Shown here piece by piece: positions 53,486 to 61,248 of a stretch of DNA of 64,000 bases. The notes under the pieces are model-generated. The model worked only from the letters and a program-made list of their open reading frames with translations. It was not told the origin of the DNA and made no database searches. The position numbers were made by a program, and so were the translations under genes. The DNA comes from WHSW01 sp963759295 (GTDB lineage: Bacteria; Actinomycetota; Thermoleophilia; Solirubrobacterales; 70-9): positions 62,001 through 126,000 of the forward strand of contig CAVWYT010000016.1 of NCBI GenBank assembly GCA_963759295.1, given 5' to 3'. The stretch's first letter is position 1, and every line of letters starts with the position of its first letter.

Positions 53486-54251
53486 GCGAACGCCGCTGGT
53501 CGCGGCGAACTGGAAGATGCACAAGACGGTCGCCGAGACCAAGGAGTTCCTCGACCGGTTCGTCGGCGAGGTCGGCGACCTGGAGGGGGTCGAGATCGTG
53601 ATCTGCCCCGCCTACACGGCGCTCGCCGCCGCCGCCGAGCGAACCCGCCGCTCGCCGGTTCGGATCGCGGCGCAGAACGTCCACGAGCAGCCGTCGGGCG
53701 CCTTCACGGGCGAGGTCTCGATCCCGATGCTCGCCGAGCTCGGGGTCGCGGGCGCGATCGTCGGCCACTCCGAGCGCCGCGAGCTCTTCGACGAGACCGA
53801 CGAGGCGCTCGCCCGGAAGCTGCCCGCCGTGCTGGCTGCCGGTCTCGAGCCGATCCTCTGCGTCGGCGAGAGTGAGGCGCAGCGCGACGCCGGCGAGACC
53901 GAGGCCGTCCTGCGCGCTCAGCTGAATGCCGATCTGGCGCCGGTCGGCGCGGCCGACCTGCCGCGGGTGGTGATCGCGTACGAGCCGATCTGGGCGATCG
54001 GCACCGGCCGCACGGCGTCCGGAGAGCAGGCGCAGGAGGCGTGCGCGTTCATCCGCTCGCTCGTCGCCGCCCGCGACTCCCGGGCCGCCGAGGGCGTGCG
54101 GGTCCTCTACGGCGGCTCGGTCAAGCCGGACAACGCCGCCGAGCTCTTCGGTCGGCCGGACATCGACGGCGGCCTCGTCGGCGGCGCCTCGCTTCAGCCG
54201 GACGAGTTCCTGGCGATCTGCGAAGCCGCGGCGGGGTCGGTCGCTCGATGA
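53478..54251 (+). CDS. tpiA: triosephosphate isomerase
   Basis: 257 residues. Active-site Asn11 and Lys13 (AANWKMHKT), electrophile His in IVGHSERRELF, catalytic Glu in VIAYEPIWAIGTG, phosphate loop YGGSVKPDNAAELF and GGLVGGASL. It interconverts DHAP and glyceraldehyde 3-phosphate; DHAP is also the substrate of the GpsA half at 33064. ATG overlaps pgk by 8 nt and the stop overlaps gpmI by 4 nt, so the operon is tightly coupled. Confidence 0.96.
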   Translation: MAERTPLVAANWKMHKTVAETKEFLDRFVGEVGDLEGVEIVICPAYTALAAAAERTRRSPVRIAAQNVHEQPSGAFTGEVSIPMLAELGVAGAIVGHSERRELFDETDEALARKLPAVLAAGLEPILCVGESEAQRDAGETEAVLRAQLNADLAPVGAADLPRVVIAYEPIWAIGTGRTASGEQAQEACAFIRSLVAARDSRAAEGVRVLYGGSVKPDNAAELFGRPDIDGGLVGGASLQPDEFLAICEAAAGSVAR

Positions 54252-55792
54252 CGCCGATCTCATCGGGCGGCTCCGCGCTGCCGCTGCCCTCCCTCGCCCT
54301 GATCATCCTCGACGGGTGGGGCATCGCCCCGGCGGGACCCGGCAACGCGATCAGCCAGGCCGCGACGCCGGTCTTCGACGAGCTCTGGGAGGAGTACCCG
54401 CACACCCAGCTCTCGGCGAGCGGTCGGGACGTCGGCCTCCCGGCGGGCCAGATGGGCAACTCCGAGGTCGGTCACATGAACCTCGGCGCCGGCGCTGTCG
54501 TCAAGCAGGACCTGGCGCGGCTCGATGACGCGGTCGCCGACGGCAGCTTCTTCGAGAACGAGGCGCTGCTAGCCGCCTGCGCGGCGGCGCGCGAAGGGTC
54601 GCGCGGACGCCTGCACCTGCTCGGCCTGGTCTCCGACGGGGGCGTTCACTCCGGTTGGGAGCAGATCGAGGCGGCGATCGAGCTCGCGGCCCAGGAGGGT
54701 GTCCCCGAGGTCGTCTTCCACGCGTTCACCGACGGGCGCGACACGCTGCCGACCTCCGGACGCGGCTACGTCTCGGAGCTTGCGCGCTGGCTGCGCCATG
54801 CGGGACGGATCGGGACGGTCAGTGGCCGTTATTACGCGATGGACCGCGACCGCCGCTGGGAGCGGACGAAGCTCGCCTACGACGCGATCGTGCACGCCCA
54901 GGGACTGCGGGCGCCGACGGCCGACGAGGCCGTGGCCGGCGCCTATGGGCGCGGTGAGACCGACGAATTCATCCGCCCGACAGTGATCGGCGACTACGAC
55001 GGGATCGCCGATGGCGACGCCGTGGTCCACCTCAACTTCCGCCCCGACCGGGCGCGGCAGCTGACCCGGGCGCTCGGCGAGGGGGCGTTCGAGGAGTTCG
55101 ATCGCGGCCCCGTCCCGGACACGACCGTGACCACGCTGACCGAGTACCGGGCGGGGTGGAGCTATCCGGTCGCCTTCGCGCCGAAAGCGCCCGAAACGAC
55201 GATCGCCGCGGTGCTGGCGGCGCGCGGCGAGCGACAGCTGCACGTTGCCGAGACCGAGAAGTACGCGCACGTGACCTACTTCTTCAACGGTGGGCGGGAG
55301 GCGGAGTGGGAGGGGGAGGAGCGCTTCTTGGTCGACTCCCCCCGCGACGTCCCGACCTATGACCACAAGCCCGAGATGAGCGCCGCCGCCGCGGCGCACG
55401 CGTTCAGCGAGCACTGGTCCGCCGACGGCTACCGGTTCGGGATCATCAACTTCGCCAATCCCGACATGGTCGGCCATACGGGCTCGATCCCGGCCGTGAT
55501 CACGGCGCTCGAGGAGGTCGACACGAGGCTCGGTGAGGTCGTGACGGCGGTTCACGAGCGCGGCGGCGCATGCCTGATCACCGCCGACCACGGCAACTGT
55601 GAGCACATGCTCGAGCCCGACGGCGCTCCCAACACCGCGCACTCGCTGAACCCGGTGCCGCTGATCGCGACGCTGCCGGGGATCGAGCTCGCCGACGGCG
55701 GCGTGCTCGCCGACATCGCCCCAACTGCCCTCGACCTGCTCGGGATCGACCAGCCGCCTCAGATGACCGGCCGCTCGCTGCTCGCCCGGTAG
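54248..55792 (+). CDS. gpmI: 2,3-bisphosphoglycerate-independent phosphoglycerate mutase
   Basis: 514 residues, alkaline-phosphatase superfamily. Metal-binding LIILDGWG (Asp22), nucleophile Ser72 in MGNSEVGHMNLGAG, SDGGVHSGWEQ, DGRDTLPTSG, NFRPDRARQL, ANPDMVGHTG and TADHGNCEHML. It interconverts 3- and 2-phosphoglycerate and needs Mn. It closes the glycolytic operon; enolase does not follow here, unlike Bacillus. Confidence 0.95.
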   Translation: MTPISSGGSALPLPSLALIILDGWGIAPAGPGNAISQAATPVFDELWEEYPHTQLSASGRDVGLPAGQMGNSEVGHMNLGAGAVVKQDLARLDDAVADGSFFENEALLAACAAAREGSRGRLHLLGLVSDGGVHSGWEQIEAAIELAAQEGVPEVVFHAFTDGRDTLPTSGRGYVSELARWLRHAGRIGTVSGRYYAMDRDRRWERTKLAYDAIVHAQGLRAPTADEAVAGAYGRGETDEFIRPTVIGDYDGIADGDAVVHLNFRPDRARQLTRALGEGAFEEFDRGPVPDTTVTTLTEYRAGWSYPVAFAPKAPETTIAAVLAARGERQLHVAETEKYAHVTYFFNGGREAEWEGEERFLVDSPRDVPTYDHKPEMSAAAAAHAFSEHWSADGYRFGIINFANPDMVGHTGSIPAVITALEEVDTRLGEVVTAVHERGGACLITADHGNCEHMLEPDGAPNTAHSLNPVPLIATLPGIELADGGVLADIAPTALDLLGIDQPPQMTGRSLLAR

Positions 55793-55798
55793 GGGTCG

Positions 55799-56539
55799 CT
55801 ACACCGACCAGCTCGCGAAGGGTCTGCCGGTCAGCTCGCGCAGCCGCGCGGCCTCCGGCGCCAGGACCTCTGCCAGCCGGGACCGCAGCTCGGTTCCCGC
55901 CGCCGGGCTCACAGGCCGCCCCCGCGGCCGCACGCCCCTGTCGAAGCTCGGATCCCAATAGCCGGGATCGGCGCCGACGTGTCCGAAGATCCTCGCCAGC
56001 GTCTCGCGGCGACGATCGCGCAGATCGACGCTGTCGGCGATCAGCAGACGCTCGGCGTCGAACCGGCGCAGGTACTCCTCGACCTGGGTCGCGTAGCGGC
56101 TCGCGACGACGTACGGCGATCGCGGGTCCGATGGGTCGAGGGCCTGGTCGAGTGAGCGCCGCTCGATTCCCTGAATCGCGTGCTCGGCGTACTGGGCGAC
56201 CGCGCGCTCGATCGGGTCGCGGACCAGGTAGACGAGCGGCGCGTCGGGGGCGATCGCGGCGATTCGATCGGCGATCCCGGGTTGGAGCGGATGGGTTGCG
56301 TAACCGGGCGAGACCTCTCCCCGGAGGGGTGCGGTGCCGCGCAGGTAGACGTCATAGGCCCAGAGCCGGTCGCGGAAGTCGGGCGGCCCGCAGAGCAGGT
56401 GGGGCTCCTTCGGGTTCGTCATCTCGATCTCCGGGTGGGCGTCGAGGTAGTGGTGGAGGCTGGTCGTGCCGGCGTTCGCGGCTCCGATGACGAAGAAGGT
56501 CGGCAGCCGATCGGCTGTGGCCGCGGGCGGATCCGGCAT
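55799..56539 (-). CDS. PAPS-dependent sulfotransferase domain protein
   Basis: 246 residues. 5'-phosphosulfate loop FVIGAANAGTTSLHHYLDAHPEI (the loop usually has a Lys; here Ala-Gly) and 3'-phosphate motif YLVRDPIERAVAQYAEH, then a Trp/Asp-containing tail. It resembles heparan-sulfate-type and other sulfotransferases that transfer sulfate from PAPS to a sugar or lipid hydroxyl. No cysDNC genes are adjacent. Substrate unknown. Probably leaderless from ATG 56539. Confidence 0.85.
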   Translation of the reverse strand: MPDPPAATADRLPTFFVIGAANAGTTSLHHYLDAHPEIEMTNPKEPHLLCGPPDFRDRLWAYDVYLRGTAPLRGEVSPGYATHPLQPGIADRIAAIAPDAPLVYLVRDPIERAVAQYAEHAIQGIERRSLDQALDPSDPRSPYVVASRYATQVEEYLRRFDAERLLIADSVDLRDRRRETLARIFGHVGADPGYWDPSFDRGVRPRGRPVSPAAGTELRSRLAEVLAPEAARLRELTGRPFASWSV

Positions 56540-56551
56540 GTCGAAACCGTA
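56540..56551 (-). promoter_or_regulatory. leaderless -10 element of the sulfotransferase gene
   Basis: TACGGT on the - strand (56551-56546), 6 nt, then ATG 56539. Confidence 0.5.
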
Positions 56552-56585
56552 TTGCGCGAGGCGCGTGCAGGCGCCCAGTTGTGCT

Positions 56586-56660
56586 TGACCGACTGCGATG
56601 ATCTGCTATAAATTCACTCAGGTTTTCTGTCGATGTCTTGAATTCACACAAGCAGGAGGG
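56586..56660 (+). promoter_or_regulatory. hsp20 promoter and operator-like repeats
   Basis: TTGACC (56586-56591), 16 nt, TATAAA (56608-56613) form a sigma-70-like promoter in the most AT-rich stretch of the region. Two copies of AATTCAC[T/A]CA[G/A]G lie at 56612-56623 and 56641-56652, 29 nt apart, one overlapping the -10. A CTTG-N8-CAAG dyad covers 56637-56652. Ribosome site AGGAGGG at 56654-56660. The mycobacterial HspR site (HAIR) is not matched. Confidence 0.6.
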
Positions 56661-56666
56661 ACCGAT

Positions 56667-57137
56667 ATGGCACTCGTACGATGGGAGCCGGCCCGCGAGA
56701 TGGACTCGCTGCAGTCCGAGGTGAACCGCGTCTTCGACGCCTTCTTCGGCACCGGGGACGGCTCGACAACCCGCGCCCGCCGCTGGGTGCCGGCGATGGA
56801 TCTGGTCGAGACCGACGACCACCTGATCCTCCGGGCCGATCTGCCCGGCCTGGAGCGCGACGACGTCAACATCGAGGTCAAGGACGGCGCGCTCACCGTC
56901 TCCGGCGAGCGGCGCGCCGAGCACGAGGAGAAGTCCGAGGGCTACTACCGCGTCGAGCGGGCGTTCGGCAGCTTCTCGCGCTCGCTGACGCTCCCCGACG
57001 GCATCGACGCCGAGCGGATCGACGCCGACTTCGACAAGGGCGTACTGCAGGTGCGAATCCCGAAGCCCGAGCAGCGCAAGCCGTTCCGGGTCGAGATCGG
57101 CGCCGGCGGCGTCGAGGGGACCGCGACCGAGAAGTAG
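56667..57137 (+). CDS. hsp20: Hsp20/alpha-crystallin small heat shock protein
   Basis: 156 residues. A short N-terminal arm (MALVRWEPAREMDSLQSEVNRVFDAFFG), the alpha-crystallin domain from about 45 to 135 (PAMDLVETDDHLILRADLPGLERDDVNIEVKDGALTVSGER), FDKGVLQVRIPK with the conserved strand, and a C-terminal tail. It holds unfolding proteins in oligomers. It has its own promoter with operator-like repeats and strong terminator hairpins, so it is a heat- or stress-regulated single gene. Confidence 0.94.
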   Translation: MALVRWEPAREMDSLQSEVNRVFDAFFGTGDGSTTRARRWVPAMDLVETDDHLILRADLPGLERDDVNIEVKDGALTVSGERRAEHEEKSEGYYRVERAFGSFSRSLTLPDGIDAERIDADFDKGVLQVRIPKPEQRKPFRVEIGAGGVEGTATEK

Positions 57138-57156
57138 GACGCGCAAGGACCGAACG

Positions 57157-57202
57157 GAGGACCGACCGGTCCTCGATCACGCGAGCCGCCGCGGCGGCTC
57201 GC
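57157..57202 (+). terminator. double hairpin terminator after hsp20
   Basis: First hairpin: 7-bp stem GAGGACC/GGTCCTC with tetraloop (57157-57174). Second: 9-bp stem GCGAGCCGC/GCGGCTCGC with tetraloop (57181-57202). No U-run follows. Confidence 0.6.
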
Positions 57203-57276
57203 GCCACGTTCGGACCGCTCTCGGGTAGCCGGTAGCCGGGCGCGCCGGTCGGCTCCCGCGTCAGATCGAGCGCGGC

Positions 57277-57288
57277 TACGCTCCGATC
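57277..57288 (+). promoter_or_regulatory. leaderless -10 element of tgt
   Basis: TACGCT at 57277-57282, 6 nt, then GTG 57289. Confidence 0.55.
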
Positions 57289-58500
57289 GTGCGAACCGAC
57301 CCGGCCCGCCTCTCGTTCGAGATCACGGGCCGCGACGGGGCGGCCCGCGTCGGCCGGCTGGCCACGGCGTACGGCGCGGTCGAGACTCCGGCGTTCATCC
57401 CGCTTGCGACGCGCGGCGCGGTGCGAACCCTGAGCGCCTCGGAGGTCGCAGCGCTCGGCTTCCAGATGGTGCTCGGCAACACCTTCCACCTCTTCCTCTC
57501 GCCCGGCGCCGAGCGGATCGCCGAGCTCGGCGGGCTGCACCGATTCATGGGCTGGGAGCGGGCGATCATCACCGACTCGGGCGGCTTCCAGGTGTTCTCG
57601 CTCGCGCACGGCAACGTCGCCGACGAGGTCAAGGGCCGCCGCGGCGGCGCCGGGTCGAGCGGCGGGGTGCTCGACATCTCCGAGCGCGGAGTCGCGTTTC
57701 GCTCTTATCTCGACGGCTCGGAACGGTTCATGGGCCCCGAGGAGTCGATGGCCACGCAGGCGGCGCTCGGCTCCGACATCGCGCTCGTCTTCGACGAGTG
57801 CACGCCCTTCCACGCCGACCGCGAATACACGGCCCGCTCGACGGCCCGCACCCACCGCTGGCTCGACCGCTGCCTCGACTGGCACGCGACCCAGGGGCCC
57901 GACGCTCAGGCCGTGTTCGGCATCGTCCAGGGTGGCGTCCACGAGGACCTTCGCCGCAAATCGGCCGAACGGGTCGCGGCGGCGCCGGTCGACGGGCTCG
58001 CGATCGGGGGCACGCTGGGGCGCGACAAACAGCAGATGCACGCGGTGCTCCGGATGACCGCACCGATGCTCCCCGCCGAGGCGCCCAAGCACCTGCTCGG
58101 GATCGGCGAGCCCGACGACCTGCTCGCCGGAATCGCGCTCGGGATCGACCTCTTCGACTGCGCAGTCCCGACCCGCCTCGCCCGTCACGGGATGGCCCTG
58201 GCGCCGCTCCCGCGGGCGCGGTTTCGCTTCGACCTCGGCAAGGCGGCGCTCGCGACCGACGAGGGCGCGCTGGTCGAGGGGTGTCCGTGTCCGACCTGCG
58301 CCGCGCACACCCGCGCCTACGTGCACTACCTGACCCGAGCCGAGCCACCGAACGCCGCCCGACTGCTGACCCTCCACAACCTCGCCTTCCTCGAGCGGCT
58401 GGTCGCCTGTGCGCGCGCCGCGATCGTCGCCGGCGACCTGGCCGGTTACCGGGATCGGGTCCTCGGGGGCCTGGCGCCCTGGGAGGCGGTTGCGGATTGA
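57289..58500 (+). CDS. tgt: queuine tRNA-ribosyltransferase (TGT)
   Basis: Exchanges G34 for preQ1 in tRNAs with a GUN anticodon. It has 403 residues, TIM barrel: LGNTFHLFL, ITDSGGFQVFSLAH (catalytic region), RSYLDGSERFMGPEESM, FDECTPFHAD, FGIVQGG, LDGLAIGG-type loop (VDGLAIGGTLG), FDCAVPTRLARHG and zinc ligands in CPCPTC with a later His. GTG 57289 from the leaderless pattern. No other queuosine genes are nearby. Confidence 0.95.
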   Translation: MRTDPARLSFEITGRDGAARVGRLATAYGAVETPAFIPLATRGAVRTLSASEVAALGFQMVLGNTFHLFLSPGAERIAELGGLHRFMGWERAIITDSGGFQVFSLAHGNVADEVKGRRGGAGSSGGVLDISERGVAFRSYLDGSERFMGPEESMATQAALGSDIALVFDECTPFHADREYTARSTARTHRWLDRCLDWHATQGPDAQAVFGIVQGGVHEDLRRKSAERVAAAPVDGLAIGGTLGRDKQQMHAVLRMTAPMLPAEAPKHLLGIGEPDDLLAGIALGIDLFDCAVPTRLARHGMALAPLPRARFRFDLGKAALATDEGALVEGCPCPTCAAHTRAYVHYLTRAEPPNAARLLTLHNLAFLERLVACARAAIVAGDLAGYRDRVLGGLAPWEAVAD

Positions 58501-58531
58501 GGGCGCGGGTGCGCTCGCTACCGCGAACCGG

Positions 58532-59773
58532 CTATTGAGTGTTCTCCTTGATGAAGTCCTCGATCGACTGGATCTGATCGTCGAGCGTCGTTCGAATTGT
58601 GTGGCCGAGGTCGGTGTCCTGGCCGGCGTCGGTGAGCGCCAGAACGCCGATCGCGATCGCGGCGGCGAGGACGCCGACCAACAGCAGGATCCCGATCGCG
58701 CGCCAGACCCGGCCGGCCGCCGACCGACGTGCGGGCGCCGCCGGGGTGACGGCCGGGCGCGGGGCGGGGCGCCGGCGCGGTGGCGCGACGGGCTCGGGAG
58801 AGACCGGGGTCGCCTGGTCCGGCGCCATCCTGCGGGTGGCGGTGGTCGGGCTGCCGGGGGAGAGCATGTCGGTCGGCAGCTCGTCGGAAGGGGGTGCCGG
58901 CTCACGGCCGGCGATGCCATCCTCGAGCGCCCGGGCGAGCTCGCGAGCGGACGAGTAGCGGGCGGAGGCGTCGCCCTCGAGCGAGCGTAGGACCGCCCGC
59001 GACAGCGTCTCGGGGACGTTCGGGTCATACGAGGTCGGCGGGAGGGGGCGCTCGTTCTCGCGTCGGGTCGCCAGCTCGGCGAGCGTCGAGCCCTCCCACG
59101 GCAGGCGCCCGGTGAGCAGCTGGTAGAGGACGACGCCGAGCGCATAGACATCGGCGGCGGGCGTTGCCTCCTCGCCGCGCGCCTGCTCGGGAGCCAGATA
59201 GGCGGCGGTGCCGACCACCGAGCCGACCTGCGTGAGCCTCGTCTGGGCGCTCGCGCGGGCGATCCCGAAGTCGGTCAGCTTCACCGTCATCTCGCCGGTC
59301 GGCGGGTCGTGTGAAGTAGCGTCCCGCCGCCGGCGGCCGGAGGGCCCGCCGATCACCATCAGGTTCCCGGGCTTGACGTCGCGATGGATGATCCCCTGGC
59401 GATGCGCGTACTCGAGCCCGGCGCAGGATTGGGTGCCGATCTCGACCCCGACGTCGGCTCCCAGCGCGCCCTTGGTCTGCAGCAGCTGGGCGACCGACTT
59501 GCCCTCCACGTACTCCATGACGATGTAGTGGCGGCCCGCGTCGACCCCGGTGTCGTAGACCTGGACGATGTTCGGGTGGATGAGCTTCGCGACCGCCAAC
59601 GCCTCACGCCGGAAGCGGGCGACGAACTTGTCGTCGTCGGAGAGGTGCTCGGCGAGGATCTTGACCGCGACCGTACGCTCGAGGACCCGGTCGGTAGCCC
59701 GGTAGACGGTCGACATGCCGCCCGACCCAAGCCGATCACCGAGCTCGTAGCGGTCTGAGATCGTGGTGTTCAT
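58532..59773 (-). CDS. membrane-anchored Ser/Thr protein kinase
   Basis: 413 residues. Hanks-type kinase at about 8-290: glycine loop LGSGGMSTVY, Lys38 (VAVKIL), HRD at 130-132 (HRDVKPGN) and DFG at 168-170, with APE in YLAPEQARG. About 20 residues rich in Arg, Gly and Pro are inserted at 142-161, between the catalytic loop and DFG. A proline-rich linker follows, one membrane segment at about 359-381, and a 32-residue extracytoplasmic tail without PASTA domains. ATG 59773; the lipoprotein gene is 11 nt upstream in the same operon. Confidence 0.93.
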   Translation of the reverse strand: MNTTISDRYELGDRLGSGGMSTVYRATDRVLERTVAVKILAEHLSDDDKFVARFRREALAVAKLIHPNIVQVYDTGVDAGRHYIVMEYVEGKSVAQLLQTKGALGADVGVEIGTQSCAGLEYAHRQGIIHRDVKPGNLMVIGGPSGRRRRDATSHDPPTGEMTVKLTDFGIARASAQTRLTQVGSVVGTAAYLAPEQARGEEATPAADVYALGVVLYQLLTGRLPWEGSTLAELATRRENERPLPPTSYDPNVPETLSRAVLRSLEGDASARYSSARELARALEDGIAGREPAPPSDELPTDMLSPGSPTTATRRMAPDQATPVSPEPVAPPRRRPAPRPAVTPAAPARRSAAGRVWRAIGILLLVGVLAAAIAIGVLALTDAGQDTDLGHTIRTTLDDQIQSIEDFIKENTQ

Positions 59774-59784
59774 GTTCGCCCCAC

Positions 59785-60408
59785 CTAGCCCTGGGTGATC
59801 CCACCGCTGTCGGCGCCCTGGTTCTGCCCGGTCGAGCCCCCGCCTTGGCCGGCGCCGGGCACGGTGCCCTGATCGCCACCGTCGCCGGTCGGCGGCTCGA
59901 TGGTCGTCTCGGTCGGCGGCTGCTCGTTGCCGGCGCCCTGGTCGGCCGGCGCACCGCCCCCGGCGCCGACGCCGCGGCCGCCGCTCGGATGGTCGGGCTT
60001 GTCCGTCGGAGGCGCCTCGTCGGTGGTCGAGGGCTCCGGGGTCGTCGGCGCCTCGGTGGTCGTCTCGGTGGTCTCGGTGCCCTGGGCGCCCGTGGCCCCG
60101 GTGGCACCCTGGCATTGATCGGGCTCATCGGCGAGGTCGGTGAGGTTCTGCGCCGCCTCGTCGAGCTCGCTGCGCACCGAATCGTCGACCGAGCTCGGCA
60201 GCGCCTCGACCATCGACGCGAACTTGTTCGCACGGCTGGTCAGCAGGTCGCAGTTGCCGCTCTGCAGATCGCTCTCGGCGACCGAGAGCAGCCCGAGCAT
60301 CTGGGTGGCATCGCTCTCGGGGATCGTCCCGCCACCGTCGGACCCGCAGCCCGTCAGCGAGATCGCGAGCGCGCACGCGAGCGCGCGGATAGGGGCTCGC
60401 CCTGGCAT
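59785..60408 (-). CDS. lipoprotein with Thr/Pro/Gly-rich tail
   Basis: 207 residues. Lipobox SLTGC (lipidated Cys21), a helical domain at about 30-100 with two cysteines (SGNCDLLTSRANKF and a DQCQG), then a long low-complexity tail rich in Thr, Glu, Pro, Gly and Gln, probably disordered or cell-wall spanning. It stands 11 nt upstream of the kinase gene, so it may be a sensor or substrate partner of the kinase; this is inference from the operon. ATG 60408 is leaderless (TAGACT 7 nt upstream). Confidence 0.75.
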   Translation of the reverse strand: MPGRAPIRALACALAISLTGCGSDGGGTIPESDATQMLGLLSVAESDLQSGNCDLLTSRANKFASMVEALPSSVDDSVRSELDEAAQNLTDLADEPDQCQGATGATGAQGTETTETTTEAPTTPEPSTTDEAPPTDKPDHPSGGRGVGAGGGAPADQGAGNEQPPTETTIEPPTGDGGDQGTVPGAGQGGGSTGQNQGADSGGITQG

Positions 60409-60421
60409 CGCGGCGAGTCTA
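60409..60421 (-). promoter_or_regulatory. leaderless -10 element of the lipoprotein-kinase operon
   Basis: TAGACT on the - strand (60421-60416), 7 nt, then ATG 60408. Confidence 0.55.
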
Positions 60422-60458
60422 GAGAAGGGGTTTCTTCGATCTCGGCGCTTCGGGAAGC

Positions 60459-61211
60459 TCATTGACCGACGTACAGGCGGCGCGCGAGATGCTCCGGGAG
60501 CTCGGCGGCAACGATCGCGTCCGCGGCCCGGTCGATCTCGTAGCTGACCCTGTGGAAAGTCGCTCGCCAGGCATTCGTGTCGAGCTCGAGCCATGCGGCA
60601 CGTGGGTCGCCGTCGCGCGGCTGGCCGACGCTGCCCGGATTGACAAGCCACCTGCCGCGGCCGAGGTCGAGCGTCGTTCCGGCGGCAGCCTGGGCGCCGC
60701 GCGCGTCGAGCGGCTCCGCGGCGCCATCGCGCTCGTCGGCGAGCGCGAAGAACAGCGCTACGTGCGAGTGACCGATGAAGCTCACCCTGCGTGCCTGCGC
60801 GCGGATGCACTGGGCAGCCTGGTCGGGCCACAACACGTACTCCCACACCGGGTCGCGCGGCGAGGCGTGATAGAGCGCGATCTCGTGCGTGTCGTCGGCG
60901 GGCTCGAGCCCGCGCAGATACTCGGAGGTCCCCTCGGTCATCTCCGCGCGCGTCCAGCGCACCGCCGCCGCGGCGGCCGGGGAGAAGGTCGAGATGTCGA
61001 TCTGGTCGAGCGCGGCGAGGTCATGGTTGCCGACCAGCGAGACCGCGCAGCGGTCGCGGACCAGGGTGGTGCACTCGTTCGGCTGGGCTCCGTAGCCGAC
61101 CACGTCGCCGAGGCACCAGACCTCCTCGACCTCCGCGGCGTCGATCTCGTCGAGCACCGCCTCGAGGGCCGGCAGATTGCCGTGAATGTCGCTGAGTAGA
61201 GCGAGACGCAT
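60459..61211 (-). CDS. metallophosphoesterase (YfcE-like)
   Basis: 250 residues, calcineurin-like fold: LLSDIHGNLPALEAVL (first metal site DxH), CLGDVVGYG, LVGNHDLAALD (GNHD/E), ALYHASPRD and FIGHSHVALFF (GHTH-type). The metal-ligand set is complete. It is probably a phosphodiesterase or protein phosphatase; the substrate is unknown. GGGGGAG stands 5 nt before ATG 61211, and TACGAT/GATAGT about 30 nt upstream may be its -10, shared in the opposite direction with the M48 gene. Confidence 0.9.
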   Translation of the reverse strand: MRLALLSDIHGNLPALEAVLDEIDAAEVEEVWCLGDVVGYGAQPNECTTLVRDRCAVSLVGNHDLAALDQIDISTFSPAAAAAVRWTRAEMTEGTSEYLRGLEPADDTHEIALYHASPRDPVWEYVLWPDQAAQCIRAQARRVSFIGHSHVALFFALADERDGAAEPLDARGAQAAAGTTLDLGRGRWLVNPGSVGQPRDGDPRAAWLELDTNAWRATFHRVSYEIDRAADAIVAAELPEHLARRLYVGQ

Positions 61212-61235
61212 TTAGCTCCCCCTGAAGAGGCGGAC

Positions 61236-61248
61236 TATCGTAGGGCCC
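61236..61248 (+). promoter_or_regulatory. leaderless -10 element of the M48 protease gene
   Basis: TATCGT at 61236-61241, 7 nt, then GTG 61249. Confidence 0.5.

Noticed and set aside
56551..56563. 13-base match (attgcgcgaggcg) to the leader repeat near the sulfotransferase gene
   Set aside because: Similarity ends abruptly on both sides and such GC words are common here; not counted as a copy.
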